From Desulfuromonas sp. (GTDB taxonomy: Bacteria > Desulfobacterota > Desulfuromonadia > Desulfuromonadales > SZUA-401): DNA of 20,916 nt. Under the pieces are notes generated by a model, which saw only the letters and a list, made by a program, of their open reading frames with translations, was not told the DNA's origin and made no database searches. Below, piece after piece: positions 1 to 7,792 of the stretch. A program made the translations under genes and the position numbers. The stretch is taken from assembly GCA_002869605.1 (NCBI GenBank), contig PKUI01000074.1:1-20916 (forward strand), written 5' to 3'. Within the stretch, counting starts at the first letter, position 1, and each line of letters opens with the position of its first letter.

Positions 1-1403
1 ACCCGGTGACAGGGGAAGTTCTCGGAATAACCCGGGATCTGCGCGGGGTGGTACGTATTGTGCGCATGGAGGAAAACTTTGCTTTCGGAGTGCCGGTGTC
101 GGGAGAGGGTTTTCAACGTGGCGAAAGTGTGAAGCGTTATGCACGTATTCCTGCCGTGACCGAAGGAGACATGTCGTTGACGGCAAGAATCCAGCAGGAG
201 CTTCCTGCCCTGGACTGGGGGGCGGAAAAGCCGCTGCTCCGTTTTCGGGCAGAAGGCGGCAAGCTGAGCGTCGTTGATGACCGCGATATCCCTCTGTATG
301 CTTACACGCTCCCTGCGCCTCAAGTACGTCCCACGGTAACGTCTGTGGTTGCACCCTCGCCCGACGCAATGTCTGCTCAGAAGGGTTCCTCCGGTGCGAT
401 TGTGAAACGCGAGCAAGCGCAACAGGACGGGATGTGGAGAAGCAGGGCGTTAAAAGAGGTTCCGGTTGGCATTGCGGTTGCCGATGTCGACGGGGATGGT
501 CTGCAGGAAGTTGTTCTGCTGGGTGAAGAGAAGCTCGTGGTCCAAAGAGTTGAGGGCGGTACTTTGAAGAGGCTAGCCGAGGTCGAAGTGAGCGGCACAA
601 TGCAAAGTCTCGACGCGGCCGATCTCGACAAGGATGGAAAAGCCGAACTCTACATCACGGCAAACTCTGCAAATGGCGATCTCTCGTCACAGGTGTTCAG
701 TTTTACGGAGAAGACGCTCAAGCCGGTAGCCGAAAATCTCTCCTACTATTTCCGGGCCGTGACTCTGGCAGATGGAAAACGCAAGCTTTTGGGTCAGAAA
801 ATGGGGCAAGAGGACGATTTTCTCGGGCCGGTATTCGAGGTGGAAGCCGTGGCTGGCAAGCCGCTCGCAGGGGCAAAGATTGCCTGGGACGACGACCTGG
901 AGCTCTACGGCACGCAGCCGATGAGCTACAAGGGCGAGCTTCTCTACGGCCGCCTCAGCCCTCAGCAGGAGTTGCTTCAGGCTGTGGCCGCCACAGGCGA
1001 ACGGCTCTGGGAGAGTGCCGAGCCTTTCGGTGGTCGCGACGGGTATATCCCGCGCCCTGAAAAGGGCAGCGGCGCGCGCTCAGACAGTGTCGTACGTTGT
1101 TACTTTTTGCCGGCGCGCATGGAAGTGGGGACTGCCGGAGAGCTCCTGGTTCCCCTGAACGACGGCTCACGAACGTTTGAATGCAGTCGCAGCTTCAAGA
1201 ACAGTCGTGTTACGGCTTATGCCTGGGACGGGTTCAGTTTTAACGAACTGTGGCATACCGCCGAACAGAACGGTTACCTTGCCGATTTTGCCATTGGCGA
1301 TGCCGATAACGACGGCAAGCCGGAGATGGTTCAGGCGGTAATCTACAGCAGCGGCTGGTTCGCCAGGGATTCGGCCGCGGTGCTGGTTATTGAGTTGCCC
1401 TGA
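1..1403 (+). CDS. FG-GAP/VCBS-repeat protein, 5' end missing
   Basis: The reading frame is open from the first bases of the window. The codon at position 6 is GTG, inside what reads as P-V-T-G-E-V-L-G, so I take it as an internal valine and the true start as lying before the window. The first 100 or so visible residues resemble the SH3-like C-terminal part of FlgT-type proteins (inference). After a Pro/Ser-rich linker come FG-GAP/VCBS-type repeats with calcium-loop motifs DVDGDG (about residue 160 counted from position 6), DLDKDG (about 206) and DADNDG (about 432). Such repeats usually build a beta-propeller, and these proteins are normally exported. Related deltaproteobacterial proteins often carry a signal peptide and a TolB/CsgG-like N-terminal part; that part cannot be seen here. 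The function is unknown. The gene converges on the GAF gene and shares its terminator. Confidence 0.75.
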   Translation, partial: PVTGEVLGITRDLRGVVRIVRMEENFAFGVPVSGEGFQRGESVKRYARIPAVTEGDMSLTARIQQELPALDWGAEKPLLRFRAEGGKLSVVDDRDIPLYAYTLPAPQVRPTVTSVVAPSPDAMSAQKGSSGAIVKREQAQQDGMWRSRALKEVPVGIAVADVDGDGLQEVVLLGEEKLVVQRVEGGTLKRLAEVEVSGTMQSLDAADLDKDGKAELYITANSANGDLSSQVFSFTEKTLKPVAENLSYYFRAVTLADGKRKLLGQKMGQEDDFLGPVFEVEAVAGKPLAGAKIAWDDDLELYGTQPMSYKGELLYGRLSPQQELLQAVAATGERLWESAEPFGGRDGYIPRPEKGSGARSDSVVRCYFLPARMEVGTAGELLVPLNDGSRTFECSRSFKNSRVTAYAWDGFSFNELWHTAEQNGYLADFAIGDADNDGKPEMVQAVIYSSGWFARDSAAVLVIELP

Positions 1404-1424
1404 CCCTGATGAAAACAGATAAAG

Positions 1425-1456
1425 AAAAAGGCCCGGAGAGTTCCGGGCCTTTTTTT
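1425..1456. terminator. Bidirectional intrinsic terminator
   Basis: Two perfectly complementary 13-base arms (1425-1437 and 1442-1454, core GGCCCGGA/TCCGGGCC) enclose a four-base loop. A T-run flanks the right side and an A-run the left side. It lies between convergent genes and can end transcription from both; it overlaps the last bases of the GAF gene. Confidence 0.9.
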
Positions 1457-1967
1457 ATTCGAGATGTTTGGCGATGGTTTCGCAAAGCACTTTGAGTTGT
1501 TCAAGGTCCTTGTCGTTGAAGTTTGGGATGTCGACTGATTCCTTGTCGCCCTTGCGCGAAATCTGAACGGCCCCATAAGGCTCGCTATCCCCTACCAGCG
1601 GCGCACTGAGAATTTTCTGGATCGGCATCGGCTTGCCCTTCTCCTTATCCAGATGTACGACTTCGAAAACACCGGTATGCCGCGCCGAGGTGAAGTCGTT
1701 GTTTAGGAAGGCTTTATTTTCCCTCACGGTGCGGGCAGCAAGCGAGTCATGTGAATTGAGGGGAACAAAGCCGACCTTCTGAAGTTTCTCCGGCCACAAA
1801 AAGTTGAGCACCGTCCCATCCTTGAGCCTGAATAACGCCACTTCGTCCTCGCTGACCTGAAAAACCTTGGCCAGCGCCTTGGCCGCCGAAGAGATACGTG
1901 ACGGGATGTCTTCCAGCCCGGCAAGATGCTGATCGAGTTGTGTACAGTAGTCTCTTAATGTCCCCAT
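1455..1967 (-). CDS. Small GAF-domain protein
   Basis: This is a 170-residue soluble protein with no signal peptide or membrane segment. After an N-terminal helical stretch, residues of about 25-165 have the pattern of a GAF domain. It includes a strand reading ALFRLKDGTVLNFLWP, a segment on replacing values lost from memory (FLNNDFTSARHTGVFE) and a late SAPLVGDSEPYGAVQISRK strand pair typical of GAF folds. GAF domains bind small ligands or cyclic nucleotides, or act in dimerisation. No output domain is attached, so the role is not known. I chose the ATG at 1967 rather than an in-frame ATG nine codons upstream, because GGAGGG sits five bases ahead of it. It is transcribed away from pepF and has a good candidate promoter at 2002-2030. 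Confidence 0.8.
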   Translation of the reverse strand: MGTLRDYCTQLDQHLAGLEDIPSRISSAAKALAKVFQVSEDEVALFRLKDGTVLNFLWPEKLQKVGFVPLNSHDSLAARTVRENKAFLNNDFTSARHTGVFEVVHLDKEKGKPMPIQKILSAPLVGDSEPYGAVQISRKGDKESVDIPNFNDKDLEQLKVLCETIAKHLE

Positions 1968-2001
1968 GAGAGCCCTCCAGCAGGCAATTTGCAATTAGTA
2001 C

Positions 2002-2030
2002 GTTTTAGCACAGCTACAAGAAGTGGTCAA
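2002..2030 (-). promoter_or_regulatory. Candidate sigma-70 promoter of the GAF gene
   Basis: On the minus strand there is TTGACC (2030-2025), a 17-base spacer and TAAAAC (2007-2002), followed by the GAF start at 1967. A TTGACA on the plus strand (2040-2045) lies back to back with it and may belong to the oligopeptidase promoter. I cannot see a convincing -10 box for that one. Confidence 0.5.
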
Positions 2031-2107
2031 AATAAGAGATTGACAAGCGCAGGAGCGGGTCGTTAGCGTTAGTGCTATTCAGAGATAAACGATAAGGAGA
2101 TCAGTCG

Positions 2108-3901
2108 ATGACCACGGAGATATTGCCGAACTGGAACCTCGAACGACTCTACTCGGGTCCAGTCGATGCACAGATAAAACATGACCTGGAGAAGGTGGTC
2201 GCCGATGCGGCTTCATTTCGTGACACCGCGGAGCCAAGGTTCAAGGGGAAGATCAGCGCCGAGGATTTGGCGCAGTTGTTGAGCGAGTACGAAGATTTAC
2301 AGAAAAAAATACTGAAGCCGTACATGTTTGCACAGCTCTACCATGCTGCCGACAGTAACGCTGACGGTGCTCGCGCGCTGATGAACCAGGTACGGGAAAC
2401 CTGGAGCGAAGTATCGGAGCAAACGCTGTTCTTCGAGCTCGAACTGATGAGACTGCCTGAAGATGTCTTCAGCGGCCTCTGTAGTCATGAAAGGCTGCAA
2501 CCCTACAGGCATTATCTGAAACACCTGCATGAATACACACCCTACATGCTGAGCGAGCAGGAAGAAAGGGTGATCAAGCGTAAAGACTTAACGGGCAAGG
2601 ACGCCTTTGTGCAGCTCTATGACGATATCACTTCGGAGCTGAGCTTCAGTTACTGCATGCCGGGTGAAGAGAGCGAACAAGAGGTGAGCGGTGAAGAGCT
2701 GCTCGCGCTTTTATATCATCCTGACGGAGATGTGCGGGAAGAAGCCTTTACCGTGTTTCTGACAGAACACGCGAAACAGTCGACAGCGATGACGGCTTGT
2801 TTTAACAACCTGCTGCTCGATCATCGACGCGAATGTGATTTGCGTAATTATCCCGACATCATGATGCCGACGCACCTCGACCAGGAGACCGATCCCCGGA
2901 TGATCGAAGCCCTGATGTCGGTTACCGAACAAAACTACAGCCTGGGCCAGGAATATTTTGCACTGAAAAAAGAGCTGCTTGGGCTGGAGGTGATGAAAAA
3001 CACCGATATCTACGCGCCGCTTGATCAGAGCCCGCGAAATTATGCGTTTACAGAAGCGAAAGCCCTTGTGCTCGAGGCGTTTCATGCCTTTGCACCGGAG
3101 CTCGGTAATGCAGCGGAAAAATTCTTTGAGGAACAGCGGATCGATGTTCCCCCGAAGCCGGGTAAAAGCAGCGGAGCGTTCTGCCAGGGGATGATGCCGG
3201 GTGAACTGCCGTATGTGCTGGTCAATTATACCGGTAACCTGCGCGATCTCTCGACCCTGGCACATGAGCTGGGACACGGGGTTCATTTCGCCCTGGCTCA
3301 AAAGCAGAATCTCTATCACTACCAGGCCTCGCTGCCGTTTGCAGAAACGGCGAGCGTGTTCGGTGAAATGCTCTTGACCCGCCATCTACTGCAACGCGAA
3401 ACCGACCCACAGATCCGTATCGCCCTGCTGTGCACCAAGCTGGAAGAGATTATCGCGACCACCATGCGTCAGAACGTGTTGACCCGTTTCGAACTGGCAG
3501 CACATAAGGAGCGAGCCGAAGGCCTGCTTTCGCCGGAGCGATACGGAGAGCTCTGGTGGCAGGAGAATGCCAAGCTGTTCGGTGAGCAGATCGAGATGAT
3601 CGAGGCCTACCGTTGGGGGTGGAGTTATATCAGCCACTTTATCCACGCGCGCTTCTACTGTACGTCGTATGTTATCGGTGAACTGCTCGTGCTGGGTCTT
3701 TATCAGCGTTACCTGGAACAGGGTGAGGAGTTTGTGCCGAAATACCTTGAACTTCTGGCGCGGGGAGGGAGTGCTGCGCCCCGCGAGCTGCTCGCACCAT
3801 TTGCCATCGATTTGTCGGAAGCCGATTTCTGGCAGCAGGGTTACAATCTGGTCGGTGAGATGTTGTCGGAATTGAAGCAGGTCATAGCGGCTTCGAGGTG
3901 A
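2108..3901 (+). CDS. pepF: Oligoendopeptidase F (M3 family zinc metallopeptidase)
   Basis: This is a 597-residue cytoplasmic protease, the usual length for the M3B/PepF family, which cleaves short peptides and takes part in peptide turnover. The zinc site is seen as HELGH at residues 386-390 (H386 and H390 ligands, E387 catalytic). The third ligand is most likely E413 in PFAETASVFGE. The N-terminal half shows the helical PepF N-domain pattern. Late motifs around YRWGWSYISHFIHARFYCTSY fit the family's substrate-closing tyrosine region. There is no signal peptide. The ATG at 2108 has AAGGAGA seven bases upstream. Its stop codon lies two bases from the stop of the convergent thioredoxin-like gene, so there is no room for a terminator between them. 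Confidence 0.93.
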   Translation: MTTEILPNWNLERLYSGPVDAQIKHDLEKVVADAASFRDTAEPRFKGKISAEDLAQLLSEYEDLQKKILKPYMFAQLYHAADSNADGARALMNQVRETWSEVSEQTLFFELELMRLPEDVFSGLCSHERLQPYRHYLKHLHEYTPYMLSEQEERVIKRKDLTGKDAFVQLYDDITSELSFSYCMPGEESEQEVSGEELLALLYHPDGDVREEAFTVFLTEHAKQSTAMTACFNNLLLDHRRECDLRNYPDIMMPTHLDQETDPRMIEALMSVTEQNYSLGQEYFALKKELLGLEVMKNTDIYAPLDQSPRNYAFTEAKALVLEAFHAFAPELGNAAEKFFEEQRIDVPPKPGKSSGAFCQGMMPGELPYVLVNYTGNLRDLSTLAHELGHGVHFALAQKQNLYHYQASLPFAETASVFGEMLLTRHLLQRETDPQIRIALLCTKLEEIIATTMRQNVLTRFELAAHKERAEGLLSPERYGELWWQENAKLFGEQIEMIEAYRWGWSYISHFIHARFYCTSYVIGELLVLGLYQRYLEQGEEFVPKYLELLARGGSAAPRELLAPFAIDLSEADFWQQGYNLVGEMLSELKQVIAASR

Positions 3902-3903
3902 CG

Positions 3904-4263
3904 TCAGGCGCCAGGCCCGGAGTATAGATCGAGTCCCAACTCGCGCCATTTTTGCCGGATTTCATCGGCGCTCCATTCTCCCACATGACGGAACATCTCC
4001 TTGCCGTTGATATCGTAGAAGATGAGGGTCGGAACCATGTGCACGTTCAGGTTGCGAGCCTCGGCGGGCTGTTTAACGATATTGAGGGTCTCGATCTTGA
4101 GCCGGCTGGCATCAAGCGATCGCAGCTTCTTGAGTTCGCTGTTGACGAATTTACAGGCGTGACAATCGGGAGACGTAATCTGAAGCAGGGTCGGCAGGGT
4201 TTGGGCGAAAGCCGCGTTCGATGACATCATGCATAAAAATATGGTCAGGAATAGTTTCTTCAC
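3904..4263 (-). CDS. Secreted thioredoxin-like protein
   Basis: This is a 119-residue protein. I start it at the GTG at 4263 because that yields a clean signal peptide (KKLFLTIFLCMMSSNAAFA, cut before Gln21). Upstream in-frame ATG codons would run into the end of the PBP gene. No strong Shine-Dalgarno site is seen; translation may be coupled to the PBP stop codon 25 bases upstream. The mature part is a thioredoxin fold, with the redox motif C34-H-A-C37 after a beta strand and a cis-proline loop (V-P78-T). The fold therefore acts in the periplasm, probably on thiol/disulfide exchange. The native substrate cannot be read from sequence. It is likely the last gene of the PBP1A transcript and converges on pepF. 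Confidence 0.8.
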   Translation of the reverse strand: MKKLFLTIFLCMMSSNAAFAQTLPTLLQITSPDCHACKFVNSELKKLRSLDASRLKIETLNIVKQPAEARNLNVHMVPTLIFYDINGKEMFRHVGEWSADEIRQKWRELGLDLYSGPGA

Positions 4264-4288
4264 GTCAGCACGTTGAAATCCCGTCAGG

Positions 4289-5815
4289 CTAGAAGTCGAG
4301 CTTGAAAAAGTCCCTGGCTTCAAGACGCTCTTCGTCGAGAGCAAACTTTTTCGGTGCTGTTCCCGGGGCAAAAACCTCGATCAGGGCGCCTTCGGTGTCT
4401 TCGGTGACGAGCAACCCGGTTTCCGGATCGATCGGCCGGAACTCGATCGAATCGGGTACCGGGAAGTTCGCGACGGGGACCCCTTCGAGAGCCTTGAGCA
4501 TGAAGTCGACCCAGGCGGGCGCAGCGGCGCGCGAACCCGTTTCATGTTTTCCGAGAGGTTTTTCGATATCGTATCCGACCCACGAAATTGTCACCAGCTG
4601 CGGTACGAAACCGGCAAACCAGGCATCCTTGAGGTCGTTGGTGGTTCCGGTTTTTCCTGCAGCGGGGCGTCGCAACGCCTTGGCCCGCCAACCGGTTCCG
4701 TGGCGCACGACACTCTCCATCAGGTTGGTCACCAGGTACGCCGTTTCCGGTGAGATAACCCTCTCCGGTGTCTGGCGAATCAGGCGTTGTCCCTCCTGCG
4801 GGCCCTCGGGGAAATCGGCGGGATCGACCGATTCGAGGATGCGGCCGTCACGATCAACGACCTTGGTGATGTAGGTCGGAGTGACACGTACACCGCCGTT
4901 GGCGAACACCGCGTAAACCGTTGCCAGCTCCAGCGGCGTCACGGCCGTCGAACCGAGCGCCAAAGTCAAGTCTTTCTCGATCGGCGAGGTGATGCCGAGC
5001 TTCTGGCAATAGTTGGCCGCGTAGGAAACGCCGATATCTTCGAGGATCTTGATGGTAATGATATTGCGTGACTTGGCCAGTCCCTGGCGGAATGTGGTCG
5101 GGCCGTACCACTCTTTCTCGTAGTTTTTCGGCTTCCACTCGAGGCGTTCGCCATCTTCCTTGCGTTCCCGGTAGATGAGGGGTGTGTCGAGGATGATCGA
5201 AGAGGGGGTATAGCCCTTGTCGAGTGCGGCGGCGTAGATCAGGGGCTTGATGGCTGAACCGGGCAGACGCTTGGCCTGGATGGCGCGATTGAACTGGCTC
5301 TTGAGAAAATCGTAGCCACCGACCATGGTCTTGACATGACCGGTGTGGGGCGCAATCGCAACCAGCGCGCCCTGGGCCAGGGGTTCCTGGGTCAGCCTGA
5401 GAACGAGGGGACCTTCTTTTGGAATACTTTCCAGTTCAACCTGCAGCAGGGAAAGCAACGGCAGGCGTGCAGCGGTACGACCCTCGGCGAGTTCAAACTC
5501 GGCCCCGGCCTTGACCACGCGTACCGGTGCTGCCCAGTGCTTGGAGGTGATGACGATTTCTCCGGTCAACTCTCCGAGTTGGACCTCGAGAACCAGGTTT
5601 CGGCCGTCGTAGCGATGCGCCAGCAGCAGGCCGGTGTAGCTCTCGCCGATCTGCAGAGGTTCTTCGATAAACTGCTCTGTCTGTTCAGCGATAAATGCGT
5701 CGACCTCTTCTTCGGTCAATTGCTGTTGAGGTGGCTGAAGTCCCTGGCGTTTGTCATAATTGCGCAGATTTTCGCGGACAGCGTTTTGGGCAGTCGCCTG
5801 CATATCTGCGTTCAT
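4289..5815 (-). CDS. mrcA: PBP1A C-terminal part: OB and transpeptidase domains (after an in-frame stop)
   Basis: This frame continues the glycosyltransferase frame without any shift. The 12 codons between the TAA at 5852-5854 and the first ATG here also encode normal PBP1A sequence (LLYTGGLEVHTT). From the ATG at 5815 the 508 residues hold the pedestal/OB region (about 60-130) and the penicillin-binding transpeptidase. Its motifs are SxxK (S187-A-I-K190), SxN (S249-R-N251) and KTG (K388-T-G390). This domain cross-links peptidoglycan in the periplasm and is the beta-lactam target. Alone it would lack the membrane anchor and a signal peptide, so it could not reach its site. No good ribosome-binding site precedes this ATG. 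I see either the broken half of a pseudogene, a sequencing error, or readthrough; the first two are likelier. Confidence 0.85.
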   Translation of the reverse strand: MNADMQATAQNAVRENLRNYDKRQGLQPPQQQLTEEEVDAFIAEQTEQFIEEPLQIGESYTGLLLAHRYDGRNLVLEVQLGELTGEIVITSKHWAAPVRVVKAGAEFELAEGRTAARLPLLSLLQVELESIPKEGPLVLRLTQEPLAQGALVAIAPHTGHVKTMVGGYDFLKSQFNRAIQAKRLPGSAIKPLIYAAALDKGYTPSSIILDTPLIYRERKEDGERLEWKPKNYEKEWYGPTTFRQGLAKSRNIITIKILEDIGVSYAANYCQKLGITSPIEKDLTLALGSTAVTPLELATVYAVFANGGVRVTPTYITKVVDRDGRILESVDPADFPEGPQEGQRLIRQTPERVISPETAYLVTNLMESVVRHGTGWRAKALRRPAAGKTGTTNDLKDAWFAGFVPQLVTISWVGYDIEKPLGKHETGSRAAAPAWVDFMLKALEGVPVANFPVPDSIEFRPIDPETGLLVTEDTEGALIEVFAPGTAPKKFALDEERLEARDFFKLDF

Positions 5816-5851
5816 GGTGGTGTGGACTTCGAGACCACCGGTGTAAAGCAG

Positions 5852-5854
5852 TTA
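5852..5854 (-). other. In-frame TAA splitting PBP1A
   Basis: The minus strand reads TAC-GGT-GAC-TAA-CTG-CTT-TAC-ACC-GGT. The frame on both sides is conserved PBP1A sequence (YGD before, LLYTGG after). One base change from GAA, AAA or CAA would create this stop codon. Confidence 0.9.
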
Positions 5855-6697
5855 GTCACCGTAGGTGGTTTCAAGGTAACGTCGCACCTGCTCGGTAAAG
5901 TATCCGGCACCGTCGATATAGTTACGTTGACGAGGCTGGATTTCGAGCTCTTTGGCGAAGGCGGTATCTGCATCCTGTTGGGTAATGTATCCCTCTGTCA
6001 CCATACGGGTGAGGACATATTTCTGACGGTTCTTGGCCCGTTCGTAATGGCGATAGGGAGAGTAGCGGCTGGGAGCCTGGGGCAGTCCGGCAATCATGGC
6101 CGCTTCAGCCAGCGTCAGTTCATCGACATTCTTATCGAAGTAGTTCTCGGCAGCCGCCTGAACGCCATAGGCACGATGCCCAAGATAGATCTGGTTGAGG
6201 TATAAATGGAGGATTTCTTCCTTGGCGAGGTGTCGCTCCATGCGCCAGGCCAGGATCGCCTCACGAAACTTACGCGAAAAGGAGCGCTCGGATGACAGGA
6301 AGAAACTTTTCGCTACCTGCTGGGTGATGGTGCTGCCGCCCTGGCGGATACCTCCGGCCTTGATATTGGCGATCGCGGCGCGGAAGATGGAAATGATATC
6401 GATGCCCTGATGTTCGAAAAAATTGGCATCCTCGGCCGAGACGAAGGCCTGGATCAGTTGCCGGGGCATCTCGTCAACCGGTACGACAATGCGGCGCTCC
6501 TTGAAATACTCGGCAATCAGGGTTCCATCGTCGCCCAGTACACGGGTAATAATGGGCGGGCGATAGTCGTCGAGAGTTTCAACTTTCGGCAGGCTGCTCG
6601 AAACAACCAGGTAGGCTGTCAGCAGGCAGACACATATGGTGAGTGCTCCTCCGGCAAGGATAAAACCGGCGGCACGTCCTAATTTGCGGATGTCCAT
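5852..6697 (-). CDS. mrcA: PBP1A N-terminal part: membrane anchor and GT51 glycosyltransferase
   Basis: This is a 281-residue piece of a class A penicillin-binding protein, a full version of which would be about 802 residues with the downstream part. Residues 10-34 form the single membrane anchor. The GT51 peptidoglycan glycosyltransferase follows with all five signature motifs: E89-D-A-N-F-F-E-H-Q-G with catalytic Glu89, GGSTITQQ (120-127), the KFREAILA/KEEILHLYLN region (143-168), HRAYGVQAAAENYF (174-187) and LAEAAMIAGLPQAPSRYSP (196-214). It would polymerise lipid II on the outer face of the inner membrane. The truncated product could still be an anchored, active glycosyltransferase. The ATG at 6697 is preceded by GAGGG ten bases upstream. 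Confidence 0.9.
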   Translation of the reverse strand: MDIRKLGRAAGFILAGGALTICVCLLTAYLVVSSSLPKVETLDDYRPPIITRVLGDDGTLIAEYFKERRIVVPVDEMPRQLIQAFVSAEDANFFEHQGIDIISIFRAAIANIKAGGIRQGGSTITQQVAKSFFLSSERSFSRKFREAILAWRMERHLAKEEILHLYLNQIYLGHRAYGVQAAAENYFDKNVDELTLAEAAMIAGLPQAPSRYSPYRHYERAKNRQKYVLTRMVTEGYITQQDADTAFAKELEIQPRQRNYIDGAGYFTEQVRRYLETTYGD

Positions 6698-6732
6698 GAG
6701 ATATATTCCCTCGGAAAATTGATCAACGCGTA

Positions 6733-6762
6733 GTTATAACATGTGCAAAAAAGGAGGGGCAA
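6733..6762 (-). promoter_or_regulatory. Candidate promoter of the PBP1A gene
   Basis: Minus-strand TTGCCC (6762-6757), an 18-base spacer and TATAAC (6738-6733) lie in the 86-base gap between the cyclase gene and PBP1A. The -10 box is good and the -35 box is weak. Confidence 0.4.
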
Positions 6763-6783
6763 CCGTTTTGCGGGAAATGGATG

Positions 6784-7746
6784 TCAGCTGGCCAGGCAGG
6801 TTTTATTGCGCCCTTTTCGCTTGGCTTCGTAGAGCGCGTCGTCGGCGGCGGTAATAATGGCGGTGGGTGTTTTGCCGTCCTCGGGGAAGGTGGCGACTCC
6901 GATGCTGATGGTGACTTTGCTCTGGGGTTGCGAATCACGTCCCTCAAAGGGGTGTTCGGCGATAATTTTGCGGATATCCTCGGCGAGATCTCTGGCGATA
7001 TCCTTGGTTGTTTCAGGGAGGATGACAACAAATTCCTCGCCTCCGTAGCGGGCCAATACGTCGCTGCGTCGCAGTCGGCCACTGACAAGTTCGGTAAGGT
7101 TGCGCAACAGGGTATCGCCTTTCGGGTGGCCGTGGCTGTCGTTGTAGAGCTTGAAGTCGTCGAGGTCCATGAACAGCAACGAGTAGACATGGTTATGACG
7201 CTGTGAGCGGTGGGTTTCGGTAATCATCGCATCGTGGAAATAACGGTGATTGTAGAGACCGGTGAGTCCGTCGCGAATCGCCAGCTCATGGAGCAGGGCA
7301 TTGGCCTCTTCCAGGGCTGAATTCTTTTCGCGCAGCTCTTCAACCAGGCGACGATTCTCACGCTCCAGCTGAACCTTGGCCAGGGCGCGGGAGGCCAGCG
7401 ATGCAATCAGGTCGAGGCTCTCAAACGGTTTCAGCAGGTAATCATAGGCCCCAGTGCGCAGGGCGGTAATCGCCGTTTCGAGGGAAGCGTGGCTGGTGAT
7501 GATGATGACTTCGGTCTGCGGGTAGTCCTGTTTGATGTTTTTGAGCAGCTCGATGCCACTGATGCCCGGCATGACAATGTCGCAGAAGATCAGGTCGAAA
7601 GGCTGCTCCTGGAAGATATCAAGCGCTTCAGTGGCATTGGCCGCGCACTTGACCTGGTAACCCTCCTCTTCAAGGACTTCGCTCAGCACCAGGCGCAGCG
7701 AACTTTCATCATCGACAACCAGGATACGATCGGCATCTTTTCTCAT
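6784..7746 (-). CDS. REC-GGDEF response regulator, diguanylate cyclase
   Basis: This is a 320-residue protein. A receiver domain (residues 5-120) has acidic pocket D12/D13, phospho-acceptor D56, T84 and K106. A coiled-coil linker (about 123-155) leads to a GGDEF domain (about 157-320). The active-site motif is intact (G235-G-E-E-F239). The product-inhibition I-site R226-R-S-D229 lies five residues ahead of it. The substrate-selectivity position at the end of NDSHGHPKGD is Asp211, as in c-di-GMP enzymes, not the Ser of hybrid cAMP-GMP (Hypr) cyclases. Phosphorylation by the adjacent histidine kinase probably drives dimerisation and c-di-GMP synthesis. I chose the ATG at 7746, which has GGAGAAG upstream; an in-frame ATG at 7761 adds five residues but has no such site. 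It is the last gene of the envelope cluster. Confidence 0.9.
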   Translation of the reverse strand: MRKDADRILVVDDESSLRLVLSEVLEEEGYQVKCAANATEALDIFQEQPFDLIFCDIVMPGISGIELLKNIKQDYPQTEVIIITSHASLETAITALRTGAYDYLLKPFESLDLIASLASRALAKVQLERENRRLVEELREKNSALEEANALLHELAIRDGLTGLYNHRYFHDAMITETHRSQRHNHVYSLLFMDLDDFKLYNDSHGHPKGDTLLRNLTELVSGRLRRSDVLARYGGEEFVVILPETTKDIARDLAEDIRKIIAEHPFEGRDSQPQSKVTISIGVATFPEDGKTPTAIITAADDALYEAKRKGRNKTCLAS

Positions 7747-7792
7747 GGGTTTCTTCTCCATGGGGCATTTAATCTTTTTTTTACCCGTTTCG

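Noticed and set aside
5852..5854. Stop codon recoding (selenocysteine or pyrrolysine) in PBP1A
   Set aside because: The codon is TAA; selenocysteine uses TGA and pyrrolysine uses TAG. PBP1A is not known to carry either residue. A point mutation or read error is simpler.
5336..6205. Plus-strand open frame of 289 codons opposite PBP1A
   Set aside because: The minus strand encodes conserved PBP1A motifs over the whole stretch; the plus-strand product resembles nothing I know.
6739..6783. Possible terminator after the cyclase gene
   Set aside because: There is a T-run on the minus strand, but the only hairpin before it has a four-base stem (GCAA/TTGC). That is too weak to call.
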